Shown piece after piece: positions 55,450 through 64,000 of a DNA stretch of 64,000 nt. The notes beneath the pieces were generated by a model. The model saw nothing but the letters and a program-made list of their open reading frames with translations. It was not told the origin of the DNA and searched no databases. Location: contig NZ_CP080443.1 of NCBI RefSeq assembly GCF_019613955.1, positions 2,341,001-2,405,000 on the forward strand, given 5' to 3'. The position numbers and the translations under genes were made by a program. Within the stretch, counting starts at the first letter, position 1; each line of letters starts with the position of its first letter. Source of the DNA: Chryseobacterium sp. LJ668. GTDB lineage: Bacteria > Bacteroidota > Bacteroidia > Flavobacteriales > Weeksellaceae.

Positions 55450-55550
55450 GATTCCGTTATTTGAGTGCAAATTTGAAAAGAATAAAACTATATACTGTAT
55501 TGATTTCTTTTAAATGTAATGAATCTTCTGAAAAATGTAATGAAACACTG

Positions 55551-56273
55551 TCACTTATTGGCAAACGCTTCCATTAAAGTATTTTTATATGTTTCACCGA
55601 TCTGCATTTTTAAAAAATGCTGTTGATCTAAAGCAATATTTGTAATAATCTCTTGTGTTGATAAAACTTTTATTGCAGAAATCGCAATGATTTCCTTTTT
55701 ATTAACCTGGGCAAAATCTTTAGAAGGCAGCATCTCTAGAAGTGACTTGAAATTAAGATTTTTCAGTACAATGGCAGAATGATCCTTAAGGGTGACTTCT
55801 TTATCGCGGCTGTCTATTTCAGAAGTTTTGATGTAAGCAATCTGCTCTGTGAAAATCAAGGTCTTGCCGATATTGGTATTCCATTCTATAAAATCTCTCT
55901 TCACAGAATTGGCGTTGATCTGCTTCACTTTTTCAAATGCCTGAATCAATCTTTCCTTTTTAATAGGCTTCCGTACGTAATCGACTACATTCAGGTCAAA
56001 AGCCTCTGCAGCATATTCTTTATAAGCTGTTGTAAAGATGATTTTCTTTGAATCTGAAATCAATTCTGCTACCTGAAGACCGTTTATTCCCGGCATTTCA
56101 ATATCTAAAATGCAGACGTTGCAGTCGAGATGATCAATTTCGCTCAGGAAAATTTTAGGATCATTAAAAGCCTTTATCACTTCTACGTTTTCTATTTGCT
56201 CGCACAGAAGTTTCAGATAGCTGATGGCTAAAATTTCATCATCTAATATAACGCACTTTATCGTAGAACTCAC
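55551..56273 (-). CDS. LytTR response regulator
   Basis: 240 residues. A receiver domain runs 1-120 (CVILDDEILA acidic pocket, phospho-Asp in VCILDIEMPGINGL, TTAYKEYAAEAF and the conserved Lys in YVRKPIKKERL). A LytTR DNA-binding domain covers about 135-235 (EQIAYIKTSEIDSRDKEVTL, FAQVNKKEIIAI). It overlaps the sensor kinase gene by 35 bases, so translation is coupled. It is expected to activate a promoter with LytTR repeats. Confidence 0.9.
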   Translation of the reverse strand: MSSTIKCVILDDEILAISYLKLLCEQIENVEVIKAFNDPKIFLSEIDHLDCNVCILDIEMPGINGLQVAELISDSKKIIFTTAYKEYAAEAFDLNVVDYVRKPIKKERLIQAFEKVKQINANSVKRDFIEWNTNIGKTLIFTEQIAYIKTSEIDSRDKEVTLKDHSAIVLKNLNFKSLLEMLPSKDFAQVNKKEIIAISAIKVLSTQEIITNIALDQQHFLKMQIGETYKNTLMEAFANK

Positions 56274-57012
56274 CTAAATTTATTTTTAATTCTGCTGTGA
56301 AGATACCGTTTTTTGAACTTCTGTTGAGATCGTAAAAATTGTTATAGATCATTTTTAAGCGTTGATCCAGAGACTGGCTACCAAAACCGCTTTTTTCTTT
56401 TTCCAGAACATTTTTTAATGATGCTTTATTGGTGACCTTCATTGTAAAAATTCTGTTTTCTAACTCGAGATGAATAGCAATAAAAGAATCTTGGGCCAGA
56501 AAATCTGTGTGTTTGAAGGCATTTTCTATCAAATCAACAGAAATCAACGGAGCAAAAACTTTTTCTTCGTAAATGGGATCTGTCTTGTCTATTTTAGATT
56601 TAATTCTGAAATCAAAAAGCGGGTTGATTTTAATTTTATTGATTTCAATAAGGCTTAATGCAAAGCTGAATTCTTCTTTTGGGCTTACAAATTTGTTGTT
56701 GCTTTCGTAAAGAATATAATCAAGCACATTAGCCAGCTTATCCAGCGACATGTAGGTTTGATAGGCGTGTGATTGTACAGAATTCAGAATATTTTTAAAA
56801 AGATGAGGATTCAGTTTGGTGCCGATATGTTCCAGCTGAACTTCGTTTAATCGCTGTTCGATCAGTTTGTTGGTTTCTGAAAGTTTAGCATTTTTTTTTC
56901 TGAAGCTTTGATTTCGGCTGAATAAATAAATACTTACAGTGACTAAAATAAAGATAGCAAAAACTCCAACGAAAATCAGATAATCGTGAATCATGTAGTA
57001 ATTGCCGTCCAT
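56239..57012 (-). CDS. LytS-type sensor histidine kinase
   Basis: 257 residues with one N-terminal membrane helix (IFVGVFAIFILVTVSIYLF) and a short cytosolic coiled coil. The kinase core is the His_kinase domain: LEHIGTKLNPHLFKNILNSVQ, with the phosphorylated His in NPHLFKN. The ATP lid carries VDLIENAFKHTDF and EKSGFGSQSLDQRL. There is no periplasmic sensor domain, so the input is intramembrane or cytosolic. The gene for its response regulator overlaps its 3' end. Confidence 0.9.
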   Translation of the reverse strand: MDGNYYMIHDYLIFVGVFAIFILVTVSIYLFSRNQSFRKKNAKLSETNKLIEQRLNEVQLEHIGTKLNPHLFKNILNSVQSHAYQTYMSLDKLANVLDYILYESNNKFVSPKEEFSFALSLIEINKIKINPLFDFRIKSKIDKTDPIYEEKVFAPLISVDLIENAFKHTDFLAQDSFIAIHLELENRIFTMKVTNKASLKNVLEKEKSGFGSQSLDQRLKMIYNNFYDLNRSSKNGIFTAELKINLGEFYDKVRYIR

Positions 57013-57022
57013 CGCAGTGAGA

Positions 57023-57394
57023 TTATTTTATTTTTTTTAAGCCTAATAATCGGGTTTCCTCAGCACATTTTTCGAAAGTAACTTCGTAGCGCGGTTTATT
57101 GTCAGGATATGAAATCAGATAGTCGGGGCAAGGTTGTTTCTGAGCATGGCTTCTGTCAAAATCTACTTTTCCTTTTGTGATGATGCTGTCTTTTACAAAT
57201 TTTTCATCGACTTGTAAGGCATTCATGTCAGCTTTAAAGCTTTCAGAAAATTTAAAATCTTTAGAAAGAGTTTCGGCGATTACACGGCTGTTGGGTAAAT
57301 ATCCGCTGCAACTCACGCCTTTTTTATTAAGAACAAAAAATACAATAATTAGCCCCGGAACGAGCCCAATTAGAAAGAATTTGATTTTTTTCAT
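57023..57394 (-). CDS. Membrane-anchored hypothetical protein
   Basis: 123 residues with one N-terminal membrane helix (FFLIGLVPGLIIVFFVL) followed by GVSCSGYLPNSRV. The remainder is soluble, with VDFDRSHAQKQPCPDYLI near the end and two further cysteines (Cys-Pro-Asp and EKCAEE). It is probably periplasmic. It lies 10 bases upstream of the sensor kinase and 19 after alanine dehydrogenase on the same strand, so all may be one transcript. Function unknown. Confidence 0.75.
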   Translation of the reverse strand: MKKIKFFLIGLVPGLIIVFFVLNKKGVSCSGYLPNSRVIAETLSKDFKFSESFKADMNALQVDEKFVKDSIITKGKVDFDRSHAQKQPCPDYLISYPDNKPRYEVTFEKCAEETRLLGLKKIK

Positions 57395-57413
57395 ACCTGG
57401 ATCGGCAATTTCA

Positions 57414-58607
57414 TTAGAAAATTAAAAGATTAATGTCATGATAAGTTAATCCGAAACGGTCACAGATCACCTTTTTGGTATGTCTGCCTTTGTACATGTA
57501 CAGACTTTGCTTCATTTCGTTTTTACGGATCAGCATATTTTCGAAACCGCCTTCAACATCGTAGTTTAAAATATAAGATAAGAAAAAGTTTGAAATTGCT
57601 TTCGTGGTTGTTCTTGGCATTTTTGAGGTCAGATTCGGAAGTCCGCAGTGAATAACACCATGTTTAATAATATAAGGATCATCCATTGTCGTTAACTCTG
57701 AAGTCTCGATCACTTTACCATTATCTATGGCGATATCGATGATCACGCTGCCTTTTTTCATTTTGCAGACCATTTCTTCGGTAACGATTGGCTGCATATT
57801 TGATCTCGGAAGCGCGCCAATCACAACATCGGCACGTCTCAGGCTTTTGCTTAATTCTTTGGGATCGATAATTGAAGTAGGAACTCTGCTGTCAACCAAC
57901 GTGTGCAGTCTTCTCAGTTTTGAAAGTGAATTATCAAAAACTTTTACGCTCGCTCCTAAACCGATGGCAGCTTTTGTAGCAAATTCGCCAACAATTCCAG
58001 CTCCTAAAATCACAACTTCTGTCGGCCGTACTCCGGTGATTCCGCCAAGCATTAAACCATTGGATAAGGCTAGTAATTCTGATGCATATAAAATGGAAAC
58101 CGTACCGGCAATTTCACCGATCAAGCGTACTAACGCCAATTGTTTGTACTCATCTACAATAAATTCAAAGGCAATGGCATTGATTTTTTTCTCTGCGAGT
58201 TTGATAAAATATTCTTTATCTCTTAGATTAATCTGCAGTGCCGAAACTAAATACGTATTCGGTTTAAAATAATCCAGTTCTTCTTCTGTTGGCGGATTGA
58301 CTTTTAAAATTAAATCCTGACTGAATGCTTCTTTGGGATCTTTGGTGATGATCGCTCCCGATTCTGAATATTGGAGATCAGTAAAAAAAGAACCTTGACC
58401 AGCTCCTGATTCTACAATAATTTCATGACCATGTTGTACGAGAACCTGCACTGCGTCTGGTGTTATACAAGTACGTCTTTCGTTGAGACAGGTCTCCTTT
58501 GGGATTCCTATGCTGAATTGCTTTCCTTTTTTAACAATTTCTAACTTTTCCTCCTTTGGCATCAATTCTTCCTCGGAAAAAGGAGTAAAAATATTTGTAC
58601 TACTCAT
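57414..58607 (-). CDS. ald: Alanine dehydrogenase
   Basis: 397 residues. An N-terminal extension of about 25 residues precedes SIGIPKETCLNERRTCITPDAV (Arg and Lys of the substrate site). The Rossmann motif is VVILGAGIVGEFATKAAIGLGA. DVVIGALPRS and VIIDIAIDNG-type segments match the family. It interconverts L-alanine and pyruvate with NAD. It is longer than the usual 370 residues at the N-terminus, as in other Bacteroidetes. It begins a minus-strand run that includes the small membrane protein and the LytS/LytR pair. Confidence 0.9.
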   Translation of the reverse strand: MSSTNIFTPFSEEELMPKEEKLEIVKKGKQFSIGIPKETCLNERRTCITPDAVQVLVQHGHEIIVESGAGQGSFFTDLQYSESGAIITKDPKEAFSQDLILKVNPPTEEELDYFKPNTYLVSALQINLRDKEYFIKLAEKKINAIAFEFIVDEYKQLALVRLIGEIAGTVSILYASELLALSNGLMLGGITGVRPTEVVILGAGIVGEFATKAAIGLGASVKVFDNSLSKLRRLHTLVDSRVPTSIIDPKELSKSLRRADVVIGALPRSNMQPIVTEEMVCKMKKGSVIIDIAIDNGKVIETSELTTMDDPYIIKHGVIHCGLPNLTSKMPRTTTKAISNFFLSYILNYDVEGGFENMLIRKNEMKQSLYMYKGRHTKKVICDRFGLTYHDINLLIF

Positions 58608-58677
58608 TTAAATTTAATTATGACTTACAGAAAATTAAAAATACAATCGATTTCTTAGAACAAAGATACATAAATAT

Positions 58678-59085
58678 TTAGTCGAAACTGATTTCACGGT
58701 TTTCGCCGTTATTGTGAATGCTCATGGTGTGATATTTTAGTCCGTACAGCTCTTCTTCATAAACTTCCGGCCATTCGATGATACACAGGTAAGCATTGTC
58801 GAGGTATTCTTCGATGCCAATATCAAAGACTTCTTCTATATTTTTCAAACGGTAAAGGTCAAAATGATAGACTTTTCCTTTCGGTGTATTATATTCATTT
58901 ACAATAGAGTAGGTAGGTGAATTGACTTCATCTGCACTTCCCAAATTTTTAAGTAAAAACTGCGTAAAGGTAGTTTTCCCGGCACCTAAATTTCCTTTTA
59001 ATAATAAAATCGGATTTTGAAGTTGCGGAATGATTTCTTCTACAACGTTTTGCCAGTCGTCTATATTCTTTATATTAAATTGCAT
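58678..59085 (-). CDS. tsaE: tRNA threonylcarbamoyladenosine biosynthesis ATPase TsaE
   Basis: 135 residues from the ATG at 59085; a GTG five codons upstream is an alternative. The Walker A motif is LLKGNLGAGKTTFTQFLL, followed by SPTYSIVNEY and VYHFDLYRLKNIEE (the family's His-Phe-Asp-x-Tyr-Arg block), then YLCIIEWPEVYEE. It is the ATPase of the TsaBDE complex making t6A at position 37 of ANN-decoding tRNAs. Divergent from dnaG with 77 bases between. Confidence 0.93.
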   Translation of the reverse strand: MQFNIKNIDDWQNVVEEIIPQLQNPILLLKGNLGAGKTTFTQFLLKNLGSADEVNSPTYSIVNEYNTPKGKVYHFDLYRLKNIEEVFDIGIEEYLDNAYLCIIEWPEVYEEELYGLKYHTMSIHNNGENREISFD

Positions 59086-59162
59086 AGAATAATTTGACAC
59101 AAAAATAATTATAAACTATTAGATTTATGTCATGAAACTTCTATTTTCCGTATTTTTACATC

Positions 59163-61133
59163 ATGATTTCCAAGCAGACGATCGATAAAATATTTTCCAC
59201 AATCCGGGTAGAAGAGATTGTGGGCGAATATGTGCAGTTGAAAAGAGCGGGATCCAACTTTAAGGGGCTTAGCCCGTTTCATGATGAAAAGTCGCCGAGT
59301 TTTGTGGTGTCTCCAAGCAAGCAGATCTGGAAAGATTTTTCGACAGGAAAAGGGGGAACTGCCATTTCTTTTTTAATGGAAATCGAAAATTTCACATATC
59401 CTGAAGCACTTCGCCACGCCGCAAAAAAATACGGAATTGAAATTGAAGAAGATCAACGCGAGTTTTCTGAAGAAGCAAAAAATGCACAGTCTGAAAGAGA
59501 TATTCTTTATAAAATCCATGAAATTGCGAACGAATACTTTCAAAATATTTTATGGGAAAATGAAGAAGGCAGATCGATTGGTTTGTCGTACTTCCGGGAG
59601 CGTGAGCTGAAGGATGAGATCATTAAAAAGTTTCAGCTGGGATATTCTCCTGAAAAGAAAAATGCTTTTACGGAATTTGCTTTAGATAAAGGATATTCTA
59701 AAGAGATTTTAGAGAAATCAGGACTTTCGATTTTTCCTGAAAATTCGCCGGCCGGAATTGACCGTTTTCGCGAAAGAGTAATGTTCCCGATCCACAGTTT
59801 TTCAGGAAGAGTATTAGGTTTTGGGGCCAGAATTCTTAAAAATAATATCAAAACTGCCAAATATCTCAACTCCCCCGAAACGGAAATTTATCACAAATCA
59901 AATGTTCTCTATGGTTTAAACCAGGGAAAGCAGGCGATTTCGAGAAAAAATATCTGTCTTTTGGTGGAAGGGTATATGGATGTGATATCGCTTCATCTTT
60001 CAGGAATTGAAAACGTAGTGGCAAGTTCCGGAACTTCTCTTACGACCGAACAGATTAAGTTAATTAAAAGACTTACCGAAAATGTAACCATTCTTTTTGA
60101 CGGGGATAATGCCGGAATCAAAGCGAGTTTCCGAAGCATTGATATGCTGCTGACAGAAGGTATGAATATCCGTGTTCTGCTTTTCCCTGAAGGTGATGAC
60201 CCCGATTCTTTTGCAAGAAAACATCAGGAGGAATACGTTGAAAAATTCATCGAAGATGAAGCAATGGATTTCATCGATTTTAAAGCTGAAATTCTTCTAA
60301 AGGAAGCTGGAAACGACCCCATCAAAAAAGCAGAAGCAATTCGAAATATCGTAAAATCTGTGGGTTTTGTGCAGAATGCGCTGAAAAGAGAAGTTTATTT
60401 AAAGGAAGTTTCCAATAAATTCGGGCTTTCTGAACAGAGTTTGTTTAATGAATTGGATATTCAGAAGCAACTCATTCAAAATCAGACGCCAAGAAGTCAG
60501 CCTAAAGAAAATATTCAGCCAAAGCTTGAAATTGTTCCTAATACTGTCGAACAGATTGATCCTATTTTATTTGATCTTTTAAAACAGGAAAATAGTTTAA
60601 TAAATTTAATGCTGAATTTTGGCGATGTTGTATTGCATAGAGAAAACGATACCAATGAAAAGTACGACATTACCGTCATTGAAGAAATCCTTGATCATTT
60701 TGAAGCAGAAAATTATGAATTTCAGCTTGAATTGAATAAGATCATCACCGACAGCATCAAAGAAGGTATTCAAAATGAAGAACTGAGAAAAGGCAACTTT
60801 TTTGTGACATTTATGGATGAAAATATAACTTCAAAAGTCGTTGACGCCATTATGCCTTTAAATGATCTTGAAAACTGGGCCTCCAGGAATATTTTTCCAC
60901 CAAATTACGGTGATAAAATCAGCAGTCAGGTAGAAGGTGATATTTTGATACATAAATTCAGATATATCGACTATTTGATTAAAAAAGTAAGCGAAGATTT
61001 ACAAAATCACAGCAGTGATGAAACCAGATATTTTGATTCACTCAAAAAAATAACATTGCTAAAACAGGCATCGATGCAGTTGTCAGAGATTTTAGGATAT
61101 TCTCCGATAAAAGGAATTTATGTGAAAAGGTAG
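59163..61133 (+). CDS. dnaG: DNA primase DnaG lacking zinc-finger cysteines
   Basis: 656 residues. The N-terminal zinc-binding region is recognisable but degenerate: SPFHDEKSPSF (His40 kept, Cys replaced by Ser37) and KQIWKDFSTGKGG (both later Cys replaced, by Asp58 and Thr61). The TOPRIM core is intact, with LLVEGYMDVISLHLSGIENVVASSGTSLT, LFDGDNAGIKAS and FPEGDDPDSF supplying the acidic metal ligands. The C-terminal helicase-binding domain is less conserved. Primase makes RNA primers for replication. The zinc loss is discussed as a finding. Confidence 0.93.
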   Translation: MISKQTIDKIFSTIRVEEIVGEYVQLKRAGSNFKGLSPFHDEKSPSFVVSPSKQIWKDFSTGKGGTAISFLMEIENFTYPEALRHAAKKYGIEIEEDQREFSEEAKNAQSERDILYKIHEIANEYFQNILWENEEGRSIGLSYFRERELKDEIIKKFQLGYSPEKKNAFTEFALDKGYSKEILEKSGLSIFPENSPAGIDRFRERVMFPIHSFSGRVLGFGARILKNNIKTAKYLNSPETEIYHKSNVLYGLNQGKQAISRKNICLLVEGYMDVISLHLSGIENVVASSGTSLTTEQIKLIKRLTENVTILFDGDNAGIKASFRSIDMLLTEGMNIRVLLFPEGDDPDSFARKHQEEYVEKFIEDEAMDFIDFKAEILLKEAGNDPIKKAEAIRNIVKSVGFVQNALKREVYLKEVSNKFGLSEQSLFNELDIQKQLIQNQTPRSQPKENIQPKLEIVPNTVEQIDPILFDLLKQENSLINLMLNFGDVVLHRENDTNEKYDITVIEEILDHFEAENYEFQLELNKIITDSIKEGIQNEELRKGNFFVTFMDENITSKVVDAIMPLNDLENWASRNIFPPNYGDKISSQVEGDILIHKFRYIDYLIKKVSEDLQNHSSDETRYFDSLKKITLLKQASMQLSEILGYSPIKGIYVKR

Positions 61134-61299
61134 AAGAATTTATAGTGATAGGATTGCAGTTACTGTATTTTTTATTTAAACTACATCTATAGGCTATCAA
61201 CCAACAACTAGCCAATTTCTGCCAAAAAGTCCTGTAAAATTTTAGGAATAAAAATTGTAAATTACATCTTAGTTAAATTAAAAATATACCAATAGAAAT

Positions 61300-61986
61300 A
61301 TGGACATTAAAAAAGAATTCAGAGATTTCTCTGTAAAGCACTTAGGAAACAGCGGTTTGGCAACCGATCAGTATATGGGAATGTATGGGCCAACAAACCT
61401 TACACCTTATATCATGGAAGAAAGAAGATTAAACGTTGCGCAAATGGACGTTTTCTCTCGTCTGATGATGGATAGAATCATCTTCCTGGGAACAGGAATT
61501 GATGATCAGGTAGCGAATATTGTAACTGCTCAGTTATTATTTTTAGAAAGTTCTGATTCTGCCAAAGATATTCAGATCTATATCAATTCTCCCGGTGGAA
61601 GCGTTTATGCAGGATTGGGAATTTATGACACCATGCAGATCATTAAGCCGGATGTTGCAACAATCTGTACAGGTATTGCCGCTTCAATGGGAGCAGTTTT
61701 ATTGGTTGCAGGTGAAAAAGGTAAGCGCTCTGCGCTAAAGCACTCTCGAGTTATGATTCATCAGCCTTCAGGCGGTGCACAAGGTGTGGCTTCTGATATG
61801 GAAATCAACTTAAGAGAGATGCTGAAACTGAAAAAAGAGCTGTATGACATTATTTCTGAACATTCCGGACAAACTTACGAGTGGGTAGAAAAAGCGTCTG
61901 ACAGAGATTACTGGATGACTTCAACCGAAGCGAAAGATTTTGGAATGGTTGATGAGGTTCTCCAGAGAGCTAAAAAAGAGAAATAA
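61300..61986 (+). CDS. clpP: ATP-dependent Clp protease proteolytic subunit
   Basis: 228 residues. The catalytic Ser is Ser129 in GIAASMGAVLL and the catalytic His is His154 in VMIHQPSGGAQG. DIQIYINSPGGSVYAGLGIYD is the conserved core, and the Asp follows in the C-terminal half. It assembles into a tetradecamer that partners with ClpX or ClpA. The N-terminus is about 30 residues longer than the mature E. coli form and is probably processed. No clpX gene follows; a strong terminator ends the transcript. Confidence 0.95.
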   Translation: MDIKKEFRDFSVKHLGNSGLATDQYMGMYGPTNLTPYIMEERRLNVAQMDVFSRLMMDRIIFLGTGIDDQVANIVTAQLLFLESSDSAKDIQIYINSPGGSVYAGLGIYDTMQIIKPDVATICTGIAASMGAVLLVAGEKGKRSALKHSRVMIHQPSGGAQGVASDMEINLREMLKLKKELYDIISEHSGQTYEWVEKASDRDYWMTSTEAKDFGMVDEVLQRAKKEK

Positions 61987-62003
61987 TTTTTTCATATTAA
62001 AAT

Positions 62004-62040
62004 AAAACCCGGCGCGCCTCGAAGAGGCGCGCCGGGTTTT
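62004..62040. terminator. Strong bidirectional terminator between clpP and tpiA
   Basis: AAAACCCGGCGCGCCTC and GAGGCGCGCCGGGTTTT form a perfect 17-bp GC-rich stem around GAA. The A-tract on the left and T-tract on the right let it serve both convergent genes. Confidence 0.9.
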
Positions 62041-62056
62041 TAGTTTTGCTTTTATA

Positions 62057-62815
62057 TTAATTAAAACCTTCAATAATCTTAGAAAAATCTTCAAGCTTCA
62101 AAGCAGCTCCGCCAATCAATCCACCGTCAATGTCTGGCTGAGAGAAAATTTCTTTTGCATTGTCAGGTTTTACAGAACCGCCGTAAAGGATAGAAACTTC
62201 GTCAGCAACTTCCTGTCCGTATTTTTCAGCAATAAGTCCTCTGATATGGGCGTGAATTTCCTGCGCCTGTTCCGGACTTGCCGTTTCACCGGTTCCGATT
62301 GCCCAAACCGGTTCGTAAGCAATCACTACTTTTTTGATTTCTTCAGCTGAAAGTGTAAAAAGGGCAGTTTCAGTCTGAGTTTTAACTACATCTAAATGTT
62401 GTCCGGCTTTTCTTTGTTCAAGTGTTTCACCATTACAATATATAGGAATTAGGCCTTTATCTAAAGCCAGTTTTACCTTTTTGTTGCAGCTTTCATCGTT
62501 TTCACCGTGGTATTGTCTTCTTTCGGAATGACCAATCAAAGAGCCGTTCACATCAATAGATTCCAGCATATCTGCAGAAAGCTCGCCTGTGTAAGCGCCA
62601 CTTTCGAATTCACTCATATCCTGAGAAAAAACTCCGATTTCTTCTTTTTCAAAGATGTCTTTTGCCATCATTAAGTACAAAGATGGTGGAGCGATCCAAA
62701 CTTCACAGTTGGTATTGTTATCATTTTTATAACTTAGTAACTGAATCATCAATTGTTGAGCATCAATGACGTTTTTGTTCATTTTCCAGTTTCCTGCAAC
62801 TATTTTTCTTCTCAT
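62057..62815 (-). CDS. tpiA: Triosephosphate isomerase
   Basis: 252 residues, standard length. The catalytic residues are in GNWKMNK (Lys), SLIGHSERRQYHGE (His) and VIAYEPVWAIGTG (Glu). The C-terminal phosphate loop is ILYGGSVKPDNAKEI. It interconverts dihydroxyacetone phosphate and glyceraldehyde-3-phosphate in glycolysis. It lies downstream of a TerB-like gene and a BT_3928-family gene on the same strand, a neighbourhood I recall as conserved in flavobacteria. Confidence 0.97.
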   Translation of the reverse strand: MRRKIVAGNWKMNKNVIDAQQLMIQLLSYKNDNNTNCEVWIAPPSLYLMMAKDIFEKEEIGVFSQDMSEFESGAYTGELSADMLESIDVNGSLIGHSERRQYHGENDESCNKKVKLALDKGLIPIYCNGETLEQRKAGQHLDVVKTQTETALFTLSAEEIKKVVIAYEPVWAIGTGETASPEQAQEIHAHIRGLIAEKYGQEVADEVSILYGGSVKPDNAKEIFSQPDIDGGLIGGAALKLEDFSKIIEGFN

Positions 62816-62903
62816 AGTTTTTTATTTTAGAAGTTAGAGATGAGATACTAAAAGTTAGAATCACAGTAGGTTTTAAGCTAACATCTAGTTTCTAAGTTCT
62901 CAA

Positions 62904-63254
62904 TTAATTAATATTCCAAAGATTTTTCAAAAGGGTGTAAAAAGTATGCTCTTCATCACTCACTACATCGTCGGCTTTGATCAAAGTCTTTGCAAACTGT
63001 ATGAAATTTAAGCGTTCTTCTTCTGTAGAATCATCGAAAAAACAACGTCCATGAAATTCAAAATGGCTCTTCCAGTCATTTGGCTGAAGCAAAGCAATGG
63101 TTTCCAGCTCGTTATCTAAATCGATTGTAAAAGGAAATTCGTCAGCAAGATATTGCTGGACCAGCATTCCCTCTTCGGGAGCAAATTCTCCGTCAACAGA
63201 TGAAAGAATCATTAACAGGTGATAACCGGCGATGGATTTATTTGATTTTTGCAT
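62904..63254 (-). CDS. TerB-like small protein
   Basis: 116 residues, acidic and helical. SIAGYHLLMILSSVDGEFAPEEGMLVQQYL resembles the TerB/DjlA N-terminal helices, and FFDDSTEEERLNFIQFAKTLIKADDVVSDEEHTF is the second repeat with Asp-Asp-x-x-Ser-Asp-Glu. TerB-like domains bind metal ions in several settings. There is no tellurite resistance operon here. It is encoded between the BT_3928 gene and tpiA, and is probably co-transcribed with them. Confidence 0.75.
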   Translation of the reverse strand: MQKSNKSIAGYHLLMILSSVDGEFAPEEGMLVQQYLADEFPFTIDLDNELETIALLQPNDWKSHFEFHGRCFFDDSTEEERLNFIQFAKTLIKADDVVSDEEHTFYTLLKNLWNIN

Positions 63255-63325
63255 TTAAATATTGATGTTTAAAATTCTTATTTAAGTTCTGGTTTAAAAG
63301 AAAACTGACTATTCACAATTAACCT

Positions 63326-64000
63326 CTAATCCACATAATTTTTAGCAGGTTGTTTATCTATAATTTTTCCGTGTTGTAAAGTCAGCACAAAAGGATTGCT
63401 TCTTGCAATAGTTTTGATGGCAGTGCCATCCATCATTGCGTTTTTAATAGTCTTAAAAGTAGTGGGAATAGTTGAAATTCCGTAAACAACTGCAGTTTTG
63501 TCTGAATTTGCTTTTGCTTCAACTTTCTGAAGTAAAACGGCAGAAATTTCTTTTGGATGATAAGAAAAAACTAATATTGCTTTTGGCGCATTGATGATTT
63601 CGTCTGTCAAATCAATTCCGGTAGGATCTTCAATTTTGAATTTTACAATTTCAGATTTATACCCTTCTTTGATGAGTTTTGACTCGTTTTTACCCTCTTC
63701 AATCTTCCATGGTGAGCCTTCTTCCCAATATTTGGTCTGATTGATGTAATCATCCTGATTTACTTTTAAAACTTCTCCAGTTTTTGAATTTTTAAGCGAA
63801 TAAAAAGTTTTGTATTCTGAAGGACTTTTTGTGATTTTTTCTTTTTCAGTTTTCAAATCCGTTCCTATTTTATAGTCGCGGAAATCAATGATCGGTTCAT
63901 TCATAATTCCTTGAACCATAATATAAATCATCATTACAGAGAAAATTCCGAATGCGATTGATAAAAATTTATTGTTTTTCGGCTGGATTGAAGTTGTAAC
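63326..64000 (-). CDS. BT_3928-family membrane protein, C-terminal part (runs off the right edge)
   Basis: The minus-strand frame is open through to the window edge. A membrane helix near the edge (KFLSIAFGIFSVMMIYIMVQ) leads into a periplasmic, thioredoxin-like domain: NEPIIDFRDYKIGTDL, VFSYHPKEISAVLLQKVEA and TVVYGIST-like AVVYGISTIP. I identify it as the C-terminal part of the DoxX-like BT_3928 family, and the first membrane helices are missing. A start inside the window at 63934 is possible but would cut the membrane segment, so I treat the gene as partial. Conserved near tpiA in related species. Confidence 0.8.
   Translation of the reverse strand, partial: VTTSIQPKNNKFLSIAFGIFSVMMIYIMVQGIMNEPIIDFRDYKIGTDLKTEKEKITKSPSEYKTFYSLKNSKTGEVLKVNQDDYINQTKYWEEGSPWKIEEGKNESKLIKEGYKSEIVKFKIEDPTGIDLTDEIINAPKAILVFSYHPKEISAVLLQKVEAKANSDKTAVVYGISTIPTTFKTIKNAMMDGTAIKTIARSNPFVLTLQHGKIIDKQPAKNYVD

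Noticed and set aside
62904..63254. Tellurite resistance determinant
   Set aside because: Only a TerB-like fold with no other ter genes; the context is tpiA. The name reflects fold similarity only.

Overview
The window is a chromosomal segment from a low-GC member of the Bacteroidota, most likely a Chryseobacterium-like genus of the Weeksellaceae. The evidence is: promoter elements of the TAnnTTTG type close to start codons; lineage-specific families (Bacteroidetes-type T6SS sheath proteins, GldD, BT_3928, DUF1501/DUF1800 pair, two-domain PpiC chaperone); a DnaG primase that has lost its zinc cysteines; frequent TTG starts; and short hairpin terminators after many genes. About 58 protein genes and one tRNA-Leu(CAA) are supported. 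There is no rRNA, CRISPR array, insertion sequence or prophage.

Layout. 1-6.1 kb: the start of a DUF7832 gene, cinA and a tandem pair of M13 metallopeptidases. 6.3-8.7 kb: an isolated tssB-tssC pair (type VI secretion sheath) and a small lipoprotein. 8.7-16 kb: mutY, gldD, a PfkB kinase, a SurA/PpiC chaperone, a nitronate monooxygenase-like protein, an HD protein, a rhodanese and queG. 16-28 kb: a DUF2459 protein, a large OmpA porin, exonuclease III, tRNA-Leu, an MBL hydrolase, a conserved unknown, a GAF/methionine-sulfoxide-reductase-like protein, a metal-receptor-like protein, mgtE, rpsO and a PagL-like lipid A deacylase. 28-34.8 kb: pnp, a MarR-controlled outer-membrane receptor, and a cold-shock-domain protein with a long apparent leader.

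34.8-41.9 kb is the most unusual accessory region. A seven-gene minus-strand run starts with rtcB (RNA ligase) and continues with an RlaP-type nucleotidyltransferase, an R2K-type ATP-grasp enzyme, three unknown small proteins (one with two L7/L12-C-terminal-like repeats) and a second RlaP-type nucleotidyltransferase. A WYL-domain regulator lies divergently beyond rtcB. This resembles an RNA-repair locus with extra, undescribed members.

42-64 kb: a DUF1501/DUF1800 secretion pair, a beta-barrel protein, glucokinase, two tandem YceI proteins, an alpha/beta hydrolase, amt, L-serine dehydratase, tyrA, a CPA2 antiporter, a LytS/LytR two-component system, alanine dehydrogenase, tsaE, dnaG, clpP, tpiA, a TerB-like protein and a partial BT_3928 gene. 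Upstream of tyrA (prephenate dehydrogenase) there is a GTG-started leader peptide with three consecutive tyrosine codons, followed by a strong terminator directly before the gene. An alternative pairing reaches the terminator's left arm. This is a well-formed candidate tyrosine attenuator and the clearest regulatory finding in the window.
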